Below are positions 1-7,871 of a stretch of 13,960 nt of DNA, piece after piece (positions within the stretch are counted from its first letter, which is position 1; each line of letters opens with the position of its first letter). The notes beneath the pieces were generated by a model. It did no database searches and was not told the origin of the DNA. It worked only from the letters and a program-made list of their open reading frames with translations. The stretch covers positions 1 through 13,960 of the forward strand of contig MNXO01000040.1 of the NCBI GenBank assembly GCA_001872995.1, given 5' to 3'. Source of the DNA: Bacteroidetes bacterium CG2_30_32_10. GTDB lineage: Bacteria > Bacteroidota > Bacteroidia > Bacteroidales > CG2-30-32-10. The translations under genes were made by a program, and so were the position numbers.

Positions 1-33
1 TCTTTAATTTATAAATATAAAAAAATTACGCCT

Positions 34-402
34 ATGAAAACGAAATTTATGAAATTTGCATTACCAATTGGTTTGGGAATGATATTATTAGTTATTACAT
101 TTATGGGCATTATGTCAGTAACACTCACCGGATGCGAAAAAGATCAACCAACAAAATGTAAAACAGGTTCTTGTTTAGGAAACGATGGATTGTGTTACGG
201 ACCTTGTTCAAGTGGTTTTCAATGTACAACAACGCCAAGTGGAAATTGTAGTGCTGCAAGTGCAGGTGGTGTTTATTGTTTTGGCGGTGGCAATACGGGC
301 TGTACTCCAACAGGATGTGCTTCCTCAACTCCATGGCTTTGTGGCGCCTATTGTTATGCAACTCCACCAAGTGGTAATCATAGCTGCATAAAATGTCCAT
401 AA
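34..402 (+). CDS. Small cysteine-rich lipoprotein, function unknown
   Basis: This is a 122-residue protein with a hydrophobic N-terminal segment (about 8-30) and a lipobox LTGC at 31-34, so it is probably lipidated at C34 and anchored in a membrane. The mature part is short, low in charge, rich in G, S, T and P, and has 13 further cysteines (42, 47, 54, 58, 64, 72, 82, 90, 95, 103, 107, 118, 121). It looks internally duplicated. C42-x4-C47-x6-C54-x3-C58 is echoed by C90-x4-C95-x7-C103-x3-C107, and each copy is followed by a PSGN motif (68-71 and 112-115). This suggests a small disulfide-stabilised extracytoplasmic fold, or less likely metal binding. The gene ends 3 bp from the end of the convergent surface-protein gene. 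Only 33 bp of upstream sequence are present, so no promoter can be called. I do not recognise the family. The coding call is supported by the lipobox and the non-random cysteine spacing. Confidence 0.8.
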   Translation: MKTKFMKFALPIGLGMILLVITFMGIMSVTLTGCEKDQPTKCKTGSCLGNDGLCYGPCSSGFQCTTTPSGNCSAASAGGVYCFGGGNTGCTPTGCASSTPWLCGAYCYATPPSGNHSCIKCP

Positions 403-405
403 TTT

Positions 406-3400
406 TTAGTTAAAATAAGCCCTTAATTGAACCGTCCCAACATGTATTGTTTTTATTGCATTTGATTTTCTGCCTTCATAATTTACATTTAATTGTAAGT
501 TGTCTGATATATTTCTTTGGTAAGAAATATTCCATAAATAATTTTCTCCCGTTTTTAATCCTTCCAACATTTCAAAAGCAAGAGAAGTGTTTTCTTGGGC
601 ATTATAAGCAACTTTGGTAAAACCAAAACGACCAACCAAAGAGCTTTTCGATAAAATATTATACTTTATTTCGGTTCCTATCTTATTTAATGCTGTTTTT
701 TCTTTTAAAACACTTACCGTATTTTGCTTATCGGTATATTTAAAAAAGACACTTACCCTAAATCTGCTATTTGTTTGTAAACTTATAGTTGGTTCAATTT
801 CAAAAAAAGAAACGTTATAATCTCTTGTTTTCATATATTCTGAAGTGTTTTTTTTGTTGCCTGTATTATAAAGAATGAATAGGGACAATACCTTATTTAT
901 ATTCCATCTCACTTTAATGCCTTTTAACAAATACAATCTTGTATCGAATCCATTTATTAATAAAATTTTATTATTACTTTGCTGATAGTTAAAGTCAATT
1001 CCATAAACTGCATTTGTTTTGTTAAAGAATAGCGTGTTTTTAAATGTGGAGTTAATAGAAACAAGAACGCTATCGTAGATATGCGTACTAAATGGATTGT
1101 AAGCTATTTGTGGATTGTTGTCTATTACTTTACGGTCGATGTTATAGATAGCCGAATAGTACAACCGACCAATAAATTTATTAAAAGAATTGTTGTTTTT
1201 GAGAATCGCCGAAGGATTCAAAGCAAAAGTTTGGTTATATTGATTGGTAAAGGTTTTGATGGATTGGTTGGTAGGGATAAAAACTTTAATATAATTCGCT
1301 TGATCTTGAAATATAGCAATTTCAAATTCATTAAGTTCTTTAATTCCATTATCGTTATAATCAGACCAAGAGTAAACACCTTGTCCCGAGGCAACTTCGA
1401 GATATGAAAACTCTTTTTTTAATTCTAAACCAGACCCAATTTCATAAAAAATAGTTGTTTTTAATAGACCTTTCCAAATATTAGAAAAATATTCGAGCCT
1501 CCCAACCAAAAACTTGCTTGCCTCATCTTTGCTCAATAAAGTGTCATATATTAGCACTTTGCGGTAAGAACTATTTAAGGTAAGTGCATTGTTGGTATTG
1601 CTAAAAATATCCGTTGAAAAACCATAATTTTCAGCAAGTGTGGACAATTTAAAACTACTATCATTAGGCAACCAATCGTATCTTCTTTTATAAAACAAAT
1701 TAAATTTATTGCTAGCCGAATCGGGGTTTGCAATAAAAATTTCGCCTTGCAAAAAAGAAAAACTATTTGCCGAAAGAGCATCGTTGTATGTGTTCTTTAT
1801 TTTGTTCTTTTCTTGTTCTTCTTTTATACCAATAGAAAAGTGTTCAAATTTTTTAATAATGCTTGATTTTTGTTTGAAATATTCGCTTGTAGTTTTGGTA
1901 TAGTTTGTTTTTAATAAATTGCCATCAAAAAAATAGAAATAATTACGGCTATTAAGGTTAAAGCAGAACGCATTTTTATATGCTTTAAATGATTTTCCTT
2001 TCAAGTAATTAACAAATTGATAACTAATAAATTCATTGTTTTTATTAATAATGGTAAGTTTCAAACCTGAAACATATTCGTTTTCCTTAATTTTTAAAGT
2101 TGTTAGATTCCAATCTCTATCAAATTCAACGTCTCTATATCGTTCTATGGGGCTAAACTGTTTATCAACAATTTCGGAGCTTATTTCTGAGATAAAATTC
2201 CAATTGTTTTTGTTAGTTTTCCATAGATTTTGTTTATTAATAATATTCATTTTAATAGCAAAACCATTATCATCATTTTTATCTTTTGTTGAAAAAAGGT
2301 TAATATTGTTATTGCTGAATGCGGTTTCTATAGAAAGTTTCGTTTTTTTTGAAAGCAAATAATCGGCAGCGAGCGTTATCATTTGTTTTTTCTTGGGGGT
2401 GATTAATAATACGACAGGTTCATAGTTTCCCTGTGGTTGATTGCTTATTGGTTGAATCCATTTAAAAACTCTTCCGTTAGCAATGGTGTTAATTTGAATA
2501 TAATTACCATTTCCCTGTCCAACATTTGAAAAAGATAGTCTATAGTGAGCACTATCGGCATTATTACAATAAACAAAAACTGAATCGAAGCCTAAAGAGT
2601 CAATTTTTTTATAAAGAACTTCGTTGGTATTGAATAGAATGCTATCGATATGATAGCTTAATGCATCTTGAAGACTATCGCCAATAGAAGTAAGTAGTTT
2701 TTTCTCCTTAGTGCTTAAATCTTGTTGTATCGGTTGGTTTTTTAAATCTTGTTCAGAGAAATAATTGAATCGCAATGTATAATTTTTATTAATCCATTCA
2801 TTACCAACAAAAAACAAGGTTCGAGTATAATTAATATCTGAATATTCAAATTCTACAACAAGACGATTGTCTTTGTTTATCTGTTTTTTAGGGGTAAAGT
2901 TTATTTGAGCAAGATTATAATCAATGGTATAATCGTTTTCTTGCCCACGAACAAGCAGTACTCCATCAATATAAATTTTTTCGGTTCCAGCAATAACAAC
3001 AATATACATTTCATTTTCGTTTCCTATAAGTTGATATGGTCCTTGGTTGCCTTCTATTCCATTTATTTGATTTCGCGCAAACTTTCCTTTAGAGAGAGCT
3101 ACACTTGCAACAATATTGTTTTCATTAGTGTACTTAATGTTTTTAGAGGTGTTAAAAGAAGAAGACAGCATAACACCTTGCGACTTTTTGTTGAAACTCA
3201 TAAAATAACTCTTGGGTCTTTGTATTTCAAAATCACCAGCAATAAGTTTTGTTTTTTTATCAGACAACTGAATAAATACTTTATCAAATTCTTGTATTTG
3301 TTGGGTGTTTCCTTCGGGTTGAATAGGAATATTTTGGTCTGTAATAACGGCAAGCAATTCAATTTCATTAGATATTTTTCCTGAAAGCTGAAGGTTTAAA

Positions 3401-3882
3401 CTCGAATTAACGAATAAATCTTGATTATTGCCAAAAGATACTCCACGCGAAATGCTTCCGCTTTTACTTAACCCGCCAAAACCCCATACATCAGTTGGTG
3501 CCTCTTGAAAACTTATAAAATAGTTGGCATTGCTTAAGGTATCTCGCTTTTTGACTTTATTAATGTCTTTATGATAATATATTTTACTAAAATTGTAAGG
3601 GAAAACGCGATATTTTATAGTAATAGTGGTGTTTTTATAATGGGAGTTATTAAATATAAGTAAAGATTTTGCATCATCAAATTTAAAATAATTACTATCA
3701 ATAGGTTGTCCTAAAGAGTCGAGCAAAACAAATGACTGTGGAATAATGCTTAAAGAATCAATCACTAATGTATCTCCCGATACAAAATGTTTAGCGTATC
3801 GTAAATTGCTTATTGTTTGTGATTTTAATACAAAAGGCAAAAGCAATAATAGTATAATTATAAAATGAATTACTCTTTTCAA
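406..3882 (-). CDS. Large outer-membrane beta-barrel-like surface protein, function unknown
   Basis: This 1158-residue protein starts with a signal peptide (MKR, hydrophobic 5-19, likely cleavage near residue 21-22). The N-terminal part has motifs I associate with large uncharacterised Bacteroidota surface proteins, partly reminiscent of SprA: SRGVSFGNNQ (145-154), NIPIQPEGNTQ (184-194), and a block at about 281-350 containing IDGVLLVRGQENDYTIDYN. The rest is rich in alternating hydrophobic and aromatic residues, and the protein ends in VQLRAYFN, as outer-membrane barrels often do. A perfect EF-hand-type loop lies at 841-852 (D841, N843, N845, G846, E852) and may bind calcium. The start must be a non-ATG codon. 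There is no in-frame ATG between the upstream stop (3937-3939) and the signal peptide, so TTG at 3880-3882 is the best choice. The gene stands alone and converges on the cysteine-rich lipoprotein gene. Transport, adhesion or secretion are all possible. The family assignment is from motif memory only. Confidence 0.85.
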   Translation of the reverse strand: MKRVIHFIIILLLLLPFVLKSQTISNLRYAKHFVSGDTLVIDSLSIIPQSFVLLDSLGQPIDSNYFKFDDAKSLLIFNNSHYKNTTITIKYRVFPYNFSKIYYHKDINKVKKRDTLSNANYFISFQEAPTDVWGFGGLSKSGSISRGVSFGNNQDLFVNSSLNLQLSGKISNEIELLAVITDQNIPIQPEGNTQQIQEFDKVFIQLSDKKTKLIAGDFEIQRPKSYFMSFNKKSQGVMLSSSFNTSKNIKYTNENNIVASVALSKGKFARNQINGIEGNQGPYQLIGNENEMYIVVIAGTEKIYIDGVLLVRGQENDYTIDYNLAQINFTPKKQINKDNRLVVEFEYSDINYTRTLFFVGNEWINKNYTLRFNYFSEQDLKNQPIQQDLSTKEKKLLTSIGDSLQDALSYHIDSILFNTNEVLYKKIDSLGFDSVFVYCNNADSAHYRLSFSNVGQGNGNYIQINTIANGRVFKWIQPISNQPQGNYEPVVLLITPKKKQMITLAADYLLSKKTKLSIETAFSNNNINLFSTKDKNDDNGFAIKMNIINKQNLWKTNKNNWNFISEISSEIVDKQFSPIERYRDVEFDRDWNLTTLKIKENEYVSGLKLTIINKNNEFISYQFVNYLKGKSFKAYKNAFCFNLNSRNYFYFFDGNLLKTNYTKTTSEYFKQKSSIIKKFEHFSIGIKEEQEKNKIKNTYNDALSANSFSFLQGEIFIANPDSASNKFNLFYKRRYDWLPNDSSFKLSTLAENYGFSTDIFSNTNNALTLNSSYRKVLIYDTLLSKDEASKFLVGRLEYFSNIWKGLLKTTIFYEIGSGLELKKEFSYLEVASGQGVYSWSDYNDNGIKELNEFEIAIFQDQANYIKVFIPTNQSIKTFTNQYNQTFALNPSAILKNNNSFNKFIGRLYYSAIYNIDRKVIDNNPQIAYNPFSTHIYDSVLVSINSTFKNTLFFNKTNAVYGIDFNYQQSNNKILLINGFDTRLYLLKGIKVRWNINKVLSLFILYNTGNKKNTSEYMKTRDYNVSFFEIEPTISLQTNSRFRVSVFFKYTDKQNTVSVLKEKTALNKIGTEIKYNILSKSSLVGRFGFTKVAYNAQENTSLAFEMLEGLKTGENYLWNISYQRNISDNLQLNVNYEGRKSNAIKTIHVGTVQLRAYFN

Positions 3883-4017
3883 CAGGCATTTATAAAAAAC
3901 AAATAAAGATATATATAATAGAAATAATACGCAGCATTATATTTTATAAACCTATTTAATAAGTATTGTAGAGCAGTTATAGAAATAAAAACAAGAAGGA
4001 AAGCGATTGATCGTAGT

Positions 4018-4392
4018 TTATAGTTTTATTAACTTTATAGGCAGAGAAATCATATCTGCATAATCCTCTACGGCTTCTTCCATATCGAGGTCGGCAGCTT
4101 TGTAAAGCCAATTGATAGTAATTTCTTTGTTAAGTTTTGATAAACCATCTAAACGCATCAAAATATCAAGGATTATTTTAGAAGATGCAGTATTAAAATA
4201 AATAAAGTTAAAGTTAAAGGTGATTGATTTATGCGTGCTTTTTCCAAAATCGTCAAGCCAAATCAATGCTGGCGTATAGATTATTTTTACATCTTCTGGC
4301 ATAGAAATACCAGTTATTTGACATATTCCACTTATTGGGTCAAAATTTATTTCTGGTGATGACGTGGTTTTTTCAATAAATAAATTTTCCAT
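4018..4392 (-). CDS. SiaC-like regulatory phosphoprotein (DUF1987)
   Basis: This 124-residue cytosolic protein matches the DUF1987/SiaC family across its whole length: MENLFIEKT at the start, a SPEINFD segment, SMPEDV (30-35), YTPALIWL (39-46), YFNTASSK (65-72), INWLY (93-97) and an acidic C-terminal region. In Pseudomonas aeruginosa, SiaC is phosphorylated on Thr68 by the kinase SiaB and dephosphorylated by the PP2C-type phosphatase SiaA, and unphosphorylated SiaC activates the diguanylate cyclase SiaD. With the start chosen here the equivalent threonine is also residue 68. A longer frame begins at GTG 4488, but its extra 32 residues match nothing in the family, and ATG 4390-4392 gives the usual family length. 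No kinase, phosphatase or cyclase gene lies nearby, so partners must be elsewhere. The family call is firm. A cyclic-di-GMP role is only inferred, and in this phylum the output may differ. Confidence 0.88.
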   Translation of the reverse strand: MENLFIEKTTSSPEINFDPISGICQITGISMPEDVKIIYTPALIWLDDFGKSTHKSITFNFNFIYFNTASSKIILDILMRLDGLSKLNKEITINWLYKAADLDMEEAVEDYADMISLPIKLIKL

Positions 4393-4638
4393 TTTAAATA
4401 TTAATTCTTTATACAAATTAACATCATTTTTTTCAAATATGCAACGATTATCCTTATTTGTTTTTATTAAAACACTATCGCAATTCACATAAATAGATGA
4501 ATTGATTTCTTTGTGTTTTCTTTACTTTTATTTAAACGACATAAATTTAAAAATTTTTTCATTTTAACCCAAAAACCCAGTTCGCTAATTGGTGAATTTA
4601 ACATAAAGTATTCGCAAAAATGGGTATAATTATCTTTA

Positions 4639-5607
4639 TTAATAGCAGTTTTGCTTATTATTATACCATTTTCCTTGCCAAGTATTTCTTTTTTCAAGCT
4701 CTTTTTCAATCATTATAACAATTTGGTCGTTTCGAAGCAAGCCCCAGTTTGGAGAAGCAAGAAAACGAGGAGGCACTTCTCCCGAAAACCTTTCCACAAC
4801 AAATGCAGGATTGAGCTTTTCTAGAAAACGTACCATAAAATCAACATACTCTTCGAGCGAAAACAAAGAAAAAGCTGAGGGGTTTTGTTGATAAATAGTT
4901 TCAATAGCCGTATTTTTGATGATTTGCAATTGATGAAACTTGATATTATCAAGTGGTAATTTAGATAATATGTTTGCTTGGTCAAGCATTTCTGTTCTTG
5001 ATTCACCAGGAAGTCCAAATATCAAGTGCGCTCCGCATTTAATTCCAAAAGCAGCAGTTTGTTTAATAGCCGTAATTGATTGTTCAAAAGTATGTCCTCG
5101 ATTGATATTGACAAGTGTTTTGTTGTAGCACGACTCTATCCCATATTCAACAATAACATAATGCTTTTGCGAAAGCTCCTTTAGATACAATAGTTTTTCA
5201 TCGTCTATACAATCAGGTCTTGTGCCAATAACTAAACCGATCACTCCCGGATATAATAGTGCTTCTTGGTAAAGTTTTTTAAGATTGTCAATATTGCTGT
5301 ATGTATTTGAATATGTTTGGAAGTAGGCAAGGTATTTGTTGGCTTTGCGATAGCGGCGTACATGAAATTCGATGCCTTCTTTTAGTTGTTGGGTAATAGA
5401 TTTTTCGGGCAGACAATAGGAAGGGTTGAAAGCATTGTTGTTGCAATAGGAACAACCACCTGTGCTTATGCTTCCATCTCTATTTGGGCAAGTAAAGCCC
5501 GCATCAATACTTACTTTTTGAACTCTTTCGCCAAATTTTATTCGAAAGTATTCTGCATAAGAGTTGAATCTTCGAGGATGACCCCAGCAATAATTTTTTG
5601 TTGTCAA
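4639..5607 (-). CDS. TIGR01212 (YhcC) family radical SAM protein
   Basis: This 322-residue radical SAM enzyme has C40, C52 and C55 in the family-specific arrangement FTCPNRDG...GGCSYC, expected to bind the [4Fe-4S] cluster that cleaves S-adenosylmethionine. Further family motifs are IGTRPDC (127-133), VEYGIES (153-159), HLIFGLPGE (194-202) and, near the C terminus, KRNTWQG. The length is normal for the family (about 300-320). The substrate of YhcC-type enzymes is not established to my knowledge. No ATG is available: the in-frame stop TAA lies at 5614-5616, and the conserved YAEYFRIKFG region must be included, so TTG at 5605-5607 is the start. It begins 12 bp after the stop of the U32 gene, so the two are almost certainly cotranscribed, which hints at a related role, possibly in RNA modification. 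That link is inferred. Confidence 0.92.
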   Translation of the reverse strand: MTTKNYCWGHPRRFNSYAEYFRIKFGERVQKVSIDAGFTCPNRDGSISTGGCSYCNNNAFNPSYCLPEKSITQQLKEGIEFHVRRYRKANKYLAYFQTYSNTYSNIDNLKKLYQEALLYPGVIGLVIGTRPDCIDDEKLLYLKELSQKHYVIVEYGIESCYNKTLVNINRGHTFEQSITAIKQTAAFGIKCGAHLIFGLPGESRTEMLDQANILSKLPLDNIKFHQLQIIKNTAIETIYQQNPSAFSLFSLEEYVDFMVRFLEKLNPAFVVERFSGEVPPRFLASPNWGLLRNDQIVIMIEKELEKRNTWQGKWYNNKQNCY

Positions 5608-5619
5608 TATTTTTTATGT

Positions 5620-6855
5620 TCAAATGAATTTATAGAGCTGGTCTCCTCTTCTTACCAATTGGCTTAAAGAAAAAGAACACACTTCGCCTTTTACTGTTTC
5701 ATCAGTTTTTTTCAAATCTACTCTTATTTCTTTAATTTGCTCTTCTACAACTCCAGTTGTTGGACCAATAATTAACACTTCATCTCCAACTTGGAGTGAA
5801 TAGGTTTCTATTTTGATTTCTGCTACCTTTAGTTTAGAAAAATAATTTGTAACCTTACCGATATAGGTTTTCTTTTTGGTGGCTTGCGAACCGTATTGTT
5901 CTGACCATTCGCCCAACTTTTTGCCTAAATAATAGCCTTCCCAAAAACCTCTGTTATAAACCGATTTTAATCTTGCAGTCCAGTTATCAATAGCTAATTG
6001 GGTATAATTACCAGCATAATAAGCGTCAATAGCTTCGCGATAACAAGAAGTAACGGTTTTAACATATTCTGGAGCTCGACCTCTGCCTTCAATTTTCAGA
6101 ACGCATACACCAGCATCAATTATTTTATCAAGAAAAGCAATGGTTGATAAATCTTTGGGTGACATAATAAATTCGTTATCTACTTCCAGTTCTATTCCCG
6201 AATCTTTATCGGTAACCACATAAGAACGCCGACAAAGTTGCATACATGCTCCTCTGTTTGCCGAATAATTTAAATTATCGAGGCTAAGATAACATTTACC
6301 AGAAACCGCCATGCATAAAGCTCCGTGTGCAAACACTTCAATTTTAACAAGATTGCCCGAAGGTCCATTAATGTTTTCGTTTTTTATTTGCTTAACAATT
6401 TCTCCTACTTGTTTTAATGACAATTCTCTGGCGGTTACCATCACATCCGAATAGGCAGCATAAAACTTAACCGCATCTATATTGGTTATATTGCATTGAG
6501 TAGAAATATGTATTTCCATATCGATTGAACGTGCATAATTAATTACCGAAATATCTGATGCAATAATAGCAGAAATGCCACATGCTTTCGATTTGTCTAT
6601 AATAGACTTTACCAAATCAATTTCGTTATCGTATATAACCGTATTTAAGGTGAGATAGCTTCTCACTCCATTTTCTTTACATATAGCTGTAATGTTTTCA
6701 ATGTCTTCTAATTTGAAGTTCGCCGAAGAACGCGAACGCATATTTAATTGTTCTACGCCAAAATAAACAGCATCGGCTTTTGCTTGTATAGCAGCCATCA
6801 AAGATTCGTAGGAGCCAACGGGAGACATTAATTCTATTTTGCTGTGATGATTCAT
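5620..6855 (-). CDS. Peptidase U32 family protein, TrhP/YegQ-like tRNA hydroxylation factor
   Basis: This 411-residue protein carries the complete peptidase U32 signature at 173-191 (E173, F175, G178, C181, G186, C188, S191), followed by NRGACMQLCRR with C204 and C208. The four cysteines probably hold an iron-sulfur cluster, as known for U32 proteins such as UbiU and UbiV. Despite the name, characterised members are not classical proteases. TrhP takes part in 5-hydroxyuridine formation at tRNA position 34, RlhA hydroxylates 23S rRNA, and UbiU/V act in anaerobic ubiquinone synthesis. Also present are the N-terminal ELMSPVGS-type opening (8-15) and LKIEGRGRAPEYV (253-265). The length and single-domain layout with a short C-terminal domain (about 330-411) fit TrhP better than the much longer RlhA. 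It starts at ATG 6853-6855 and leads the operon with the radical SAM gene. The family is certain and the exact substrate is inferred. Confidence 0.9.
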   Translation of the reverse strand: MNHHSKIELMSPVGSYESLMAAIQAKADAVYFGVEQLNMRSRSSANFKLEDIENITAICKENGVRSYLTLNTVIYDNEIDLVKSIIDKSKACGISAIIASDISVINYARSIDMEIHISTQCNITNIDAVKFYAAYSDVMVTARELSLKQVGEIVKQIKNENINGPSGNLVKIEVFAHGALCMAVSGKCYLSLDNLNYSANRGACMQLCRRSYVVTDKDSGIELEVDNEFIMSPKDLSTIAFLDKIIDAGVCVLKIEGRGRAPEYVKTVTSCYREAIDAYYAGNYTQLAIDNWTARLKSVYNRGFWEGYYLGKKLGEWSEQYGSQATKKKTYIGKVTNYFSKLKVAEIKIETYSLQVGDEVLIIGPTTGVVEEQIKEIRVDLKKTDETVKGEVCSFSLSQLVRRGDQLYKFI

Positions 6856-6889
6856 TCTTTTTTTTTAATTTTGTAAAATTACAAATTGA

Positions 6890-6920
6890 TTGTCTTAATT
6901 ATTTAAATTTTTTATCTTTG
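6890..6920 (+). promoter_or_regulatory. Bacteroidota-type promoter for the two-lipoprotein unit
   Basis: TATCTTTG at 6913-6920 is a perfect TAnnTTTG (-7) element. TTG at 6890-6892 lies 20 bp upstream in the place of the -33 TTTG box. The start codon follows 27 bp downstream at 6947, leaving a short leader. The assignment rests on the known primary sigma-factor consensus of Bacteroidota. Confidence 0.7.
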
Positions 6921-6946
6921 TTTTTTTAACCAAAAAACTCAAAATC

Positions 6947-7471
6947 ATGAAAAAATTAACTGGTATATTTATAGTGATTGTAACAATAACGTTATTGATT
7001 TCATGCAAACCATCGAAAGAAGAAGCAATGAAATATCATGACGCATTGGTAAATGAAGAAGTGTTGATTATTGAAGCAGAAAGCGCTTTTACGGATGCAG
7101 TGGTAAACAACAAACAAAGTGAATTAGATGTACTATATGCTGCCTTTTTAAAACAAATAGAAACTTCTAACGAAGTAGTCAATAACATTAAAGCATTGGG
7201 AGATGATTCTAAATTTAAAGATGCTACATTGGCTTTATTATCGGTATATAGTTCGGTTGCAAAGCAAGAATATTCTGAAGTTTTAAAAATTGCTAAAATC
7301 CCTGATACTGAATATACTGAGGAACACAACAACAAAATGAAAGAAATATCTGCTAAAATTGATGATAAATTAAACAAAGAAGTTCAAAACTTTTTGAAAG
7401 CTCAAAAAGAACTAGCAACAAAATATAAAATAACAGCTACTCCTACAACAAAAAACAACATTAATTATTAA
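6947..7471 (+). CDS. Lipoprotein, possibly LIC11966-like surface protein
   Basis: This 174-residue protein has a type II signal peptide (MKK, hydrophobic 6-18, lipobox LISC 17-20), so it is predicted to be lipidated at C20 and to sit outside the cytoplasm. The rest is mostly helical and charged: EEAMKYHDALVNEE, a central region around residues 60-110 with several potential helices, and QKELATKYKI near the C terminus. There are no cysteines after the lipobox and no catalytic motif. The overall pattern recalls the uncharacterised LIC11966 family of surface proteins, but I hold that only loosely. It is the first gene of a two-gene unit, with its own promoter at 6890-6920 and the second lipoprotein gene 19 bp downstream. 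Biochemical function is unknown. Confidence 0.82.
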   Translation: MKKLTGIFIVIVTITLLISCKPSKEEAMKYHDALVNEEVLIIEAESAFTDAVVNNKQSELDVLYAAFLKQIETSNEVVNNIKALGDDSKFKDATLALLSVYSSVAKQEYSEVLKIAKIPDTEYTEEHNNKMKEISAKIDDKLNKEVQNFLKAQKELATKYKITATPTTKNNINY

Positions 7472-7490
7472 TTAACTAAAATTCCTTATT

Positions 7491-7811
7491 ATGAAAAAAT
7501 TATTATTTTTAACCGTAGTTTCAGGATTAATTCTTGCCTCTTGTGGCAGTAATCCAAAATCAGATGCCGAAAAAGTTTGTAACTGTCGCGAAAATGTTAT
7601 GAAAAAAGCGATTGATATTAAAGGAACTCGAAGTATGGCAGATTTAAACAAAGAAGAAAACGACAAAATTGACGTCCTTGTTAAAGAATGTAATGTCATG
7701 GAAGACAAATTTAAAGAAAAATATAAAGATGCCAAGGCAACAGAATTTAAAGATGCTGTTGATGCGTGTTTTAAAAATGTAGAAGTGAAATATGAAAACA
7801 AATTAAATTAA
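7491..7811 (+). CDS. Small lipoprotein with four conserved-looking cysteines
   Basis: This 106-residue protein has a lipoprotein signal (MKKLL, hydrophobic 4-16, lipobox LASC 15-18), so acylation at C18 is expected. The mature part is highly charged and probably helical. It contains C30-x-C32, C67 and C93, an even number that could form two disulfides in the periplasm. The VCNCRE motif at 29-34 followed by long helices resembles small Bacteroidota lipoproteins of unknown role that I cannot name. It lies 19 bp behind the preceding lipoprotein gene and 20 bp before a strong hairpin, so the two genes form one short transcript. The two proteins share no obvious sequence similarity beyond the signal peptide, so this does not look like a tandem duplication. 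Confidence 0.8.
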   Translation: MKKLLFLTVVSGLILASCGSNPKSDAEKVCNCRENVMKKAIDIKGTRSMADLNKEENDKIDVLVKECNVMEDKFKEKYKDAKATEFKDAVDACFKNVEVKYENKLN

Positions 7812-7831
7812 TATTTCAAATTTTTAATACC

Positions 7832-7871
7832 TTAAAGAAGCCGTTTTCGGAAATGAAAACGGCTTCTTTAA
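7832..7871 (+). terminator. Strong intrinsic terminator-like hairpin
   Basis: TTAAAGAAGCCGTTTTC (7832-7848) pairs perfectly over 17 bp with 7855-7871 around a 6-nt loop (GGAAAT). The GC-rich core AAGCCG stands out in this AT-rich region. The right arm includes CTTCTTT and is followed by ATTTAATAT, a weak U-rich tail. It lies 20 bp after the second lipoprotein gene and probably ends that transcript. Confidence 0.85.

Noticed and set aside
403..420. Terminator between the two convergent genes at the left end
   Set aside because: The genes end only 3 bp apart and no stable hairpin is visible in or around the junction.
2905..3384. A 159-codon plus-strand frame inside the large surface-protein gene
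   Set aside because: It is a reverse-strand shadow of conserved coding sequence with no signal, motif or promoter of its own.
4393..4488. N-terminal extension of the SiaC-like protein from GTG 4488
   Set aside because: The 32 extra residues have no counterpart in the family, while ATG 4390-4392 gives the normal length and places the phosphothreonine at position 68.
4485..4709. A 74-codon open frame on the minus strand between the radical SAM and SiaC-like genes
   Set aside because: It overlaps the end of the radical SAM gene by about 70 bp, has low-complexity Lys/Asn-rich content, resembles no family I know and shows no promoter. It is probably a chance frame, though a small peptide cannot be fully excluded.
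6856..6946. Minus-strand promoter for the U32-radical SAM operon
   Set aside because: The best match, TCAATTTG on the minus strand (6882-6889), deviates from TAnnTTTG at an important position and has no -33 partner. A promoter must exist nearby but cannot be placed.
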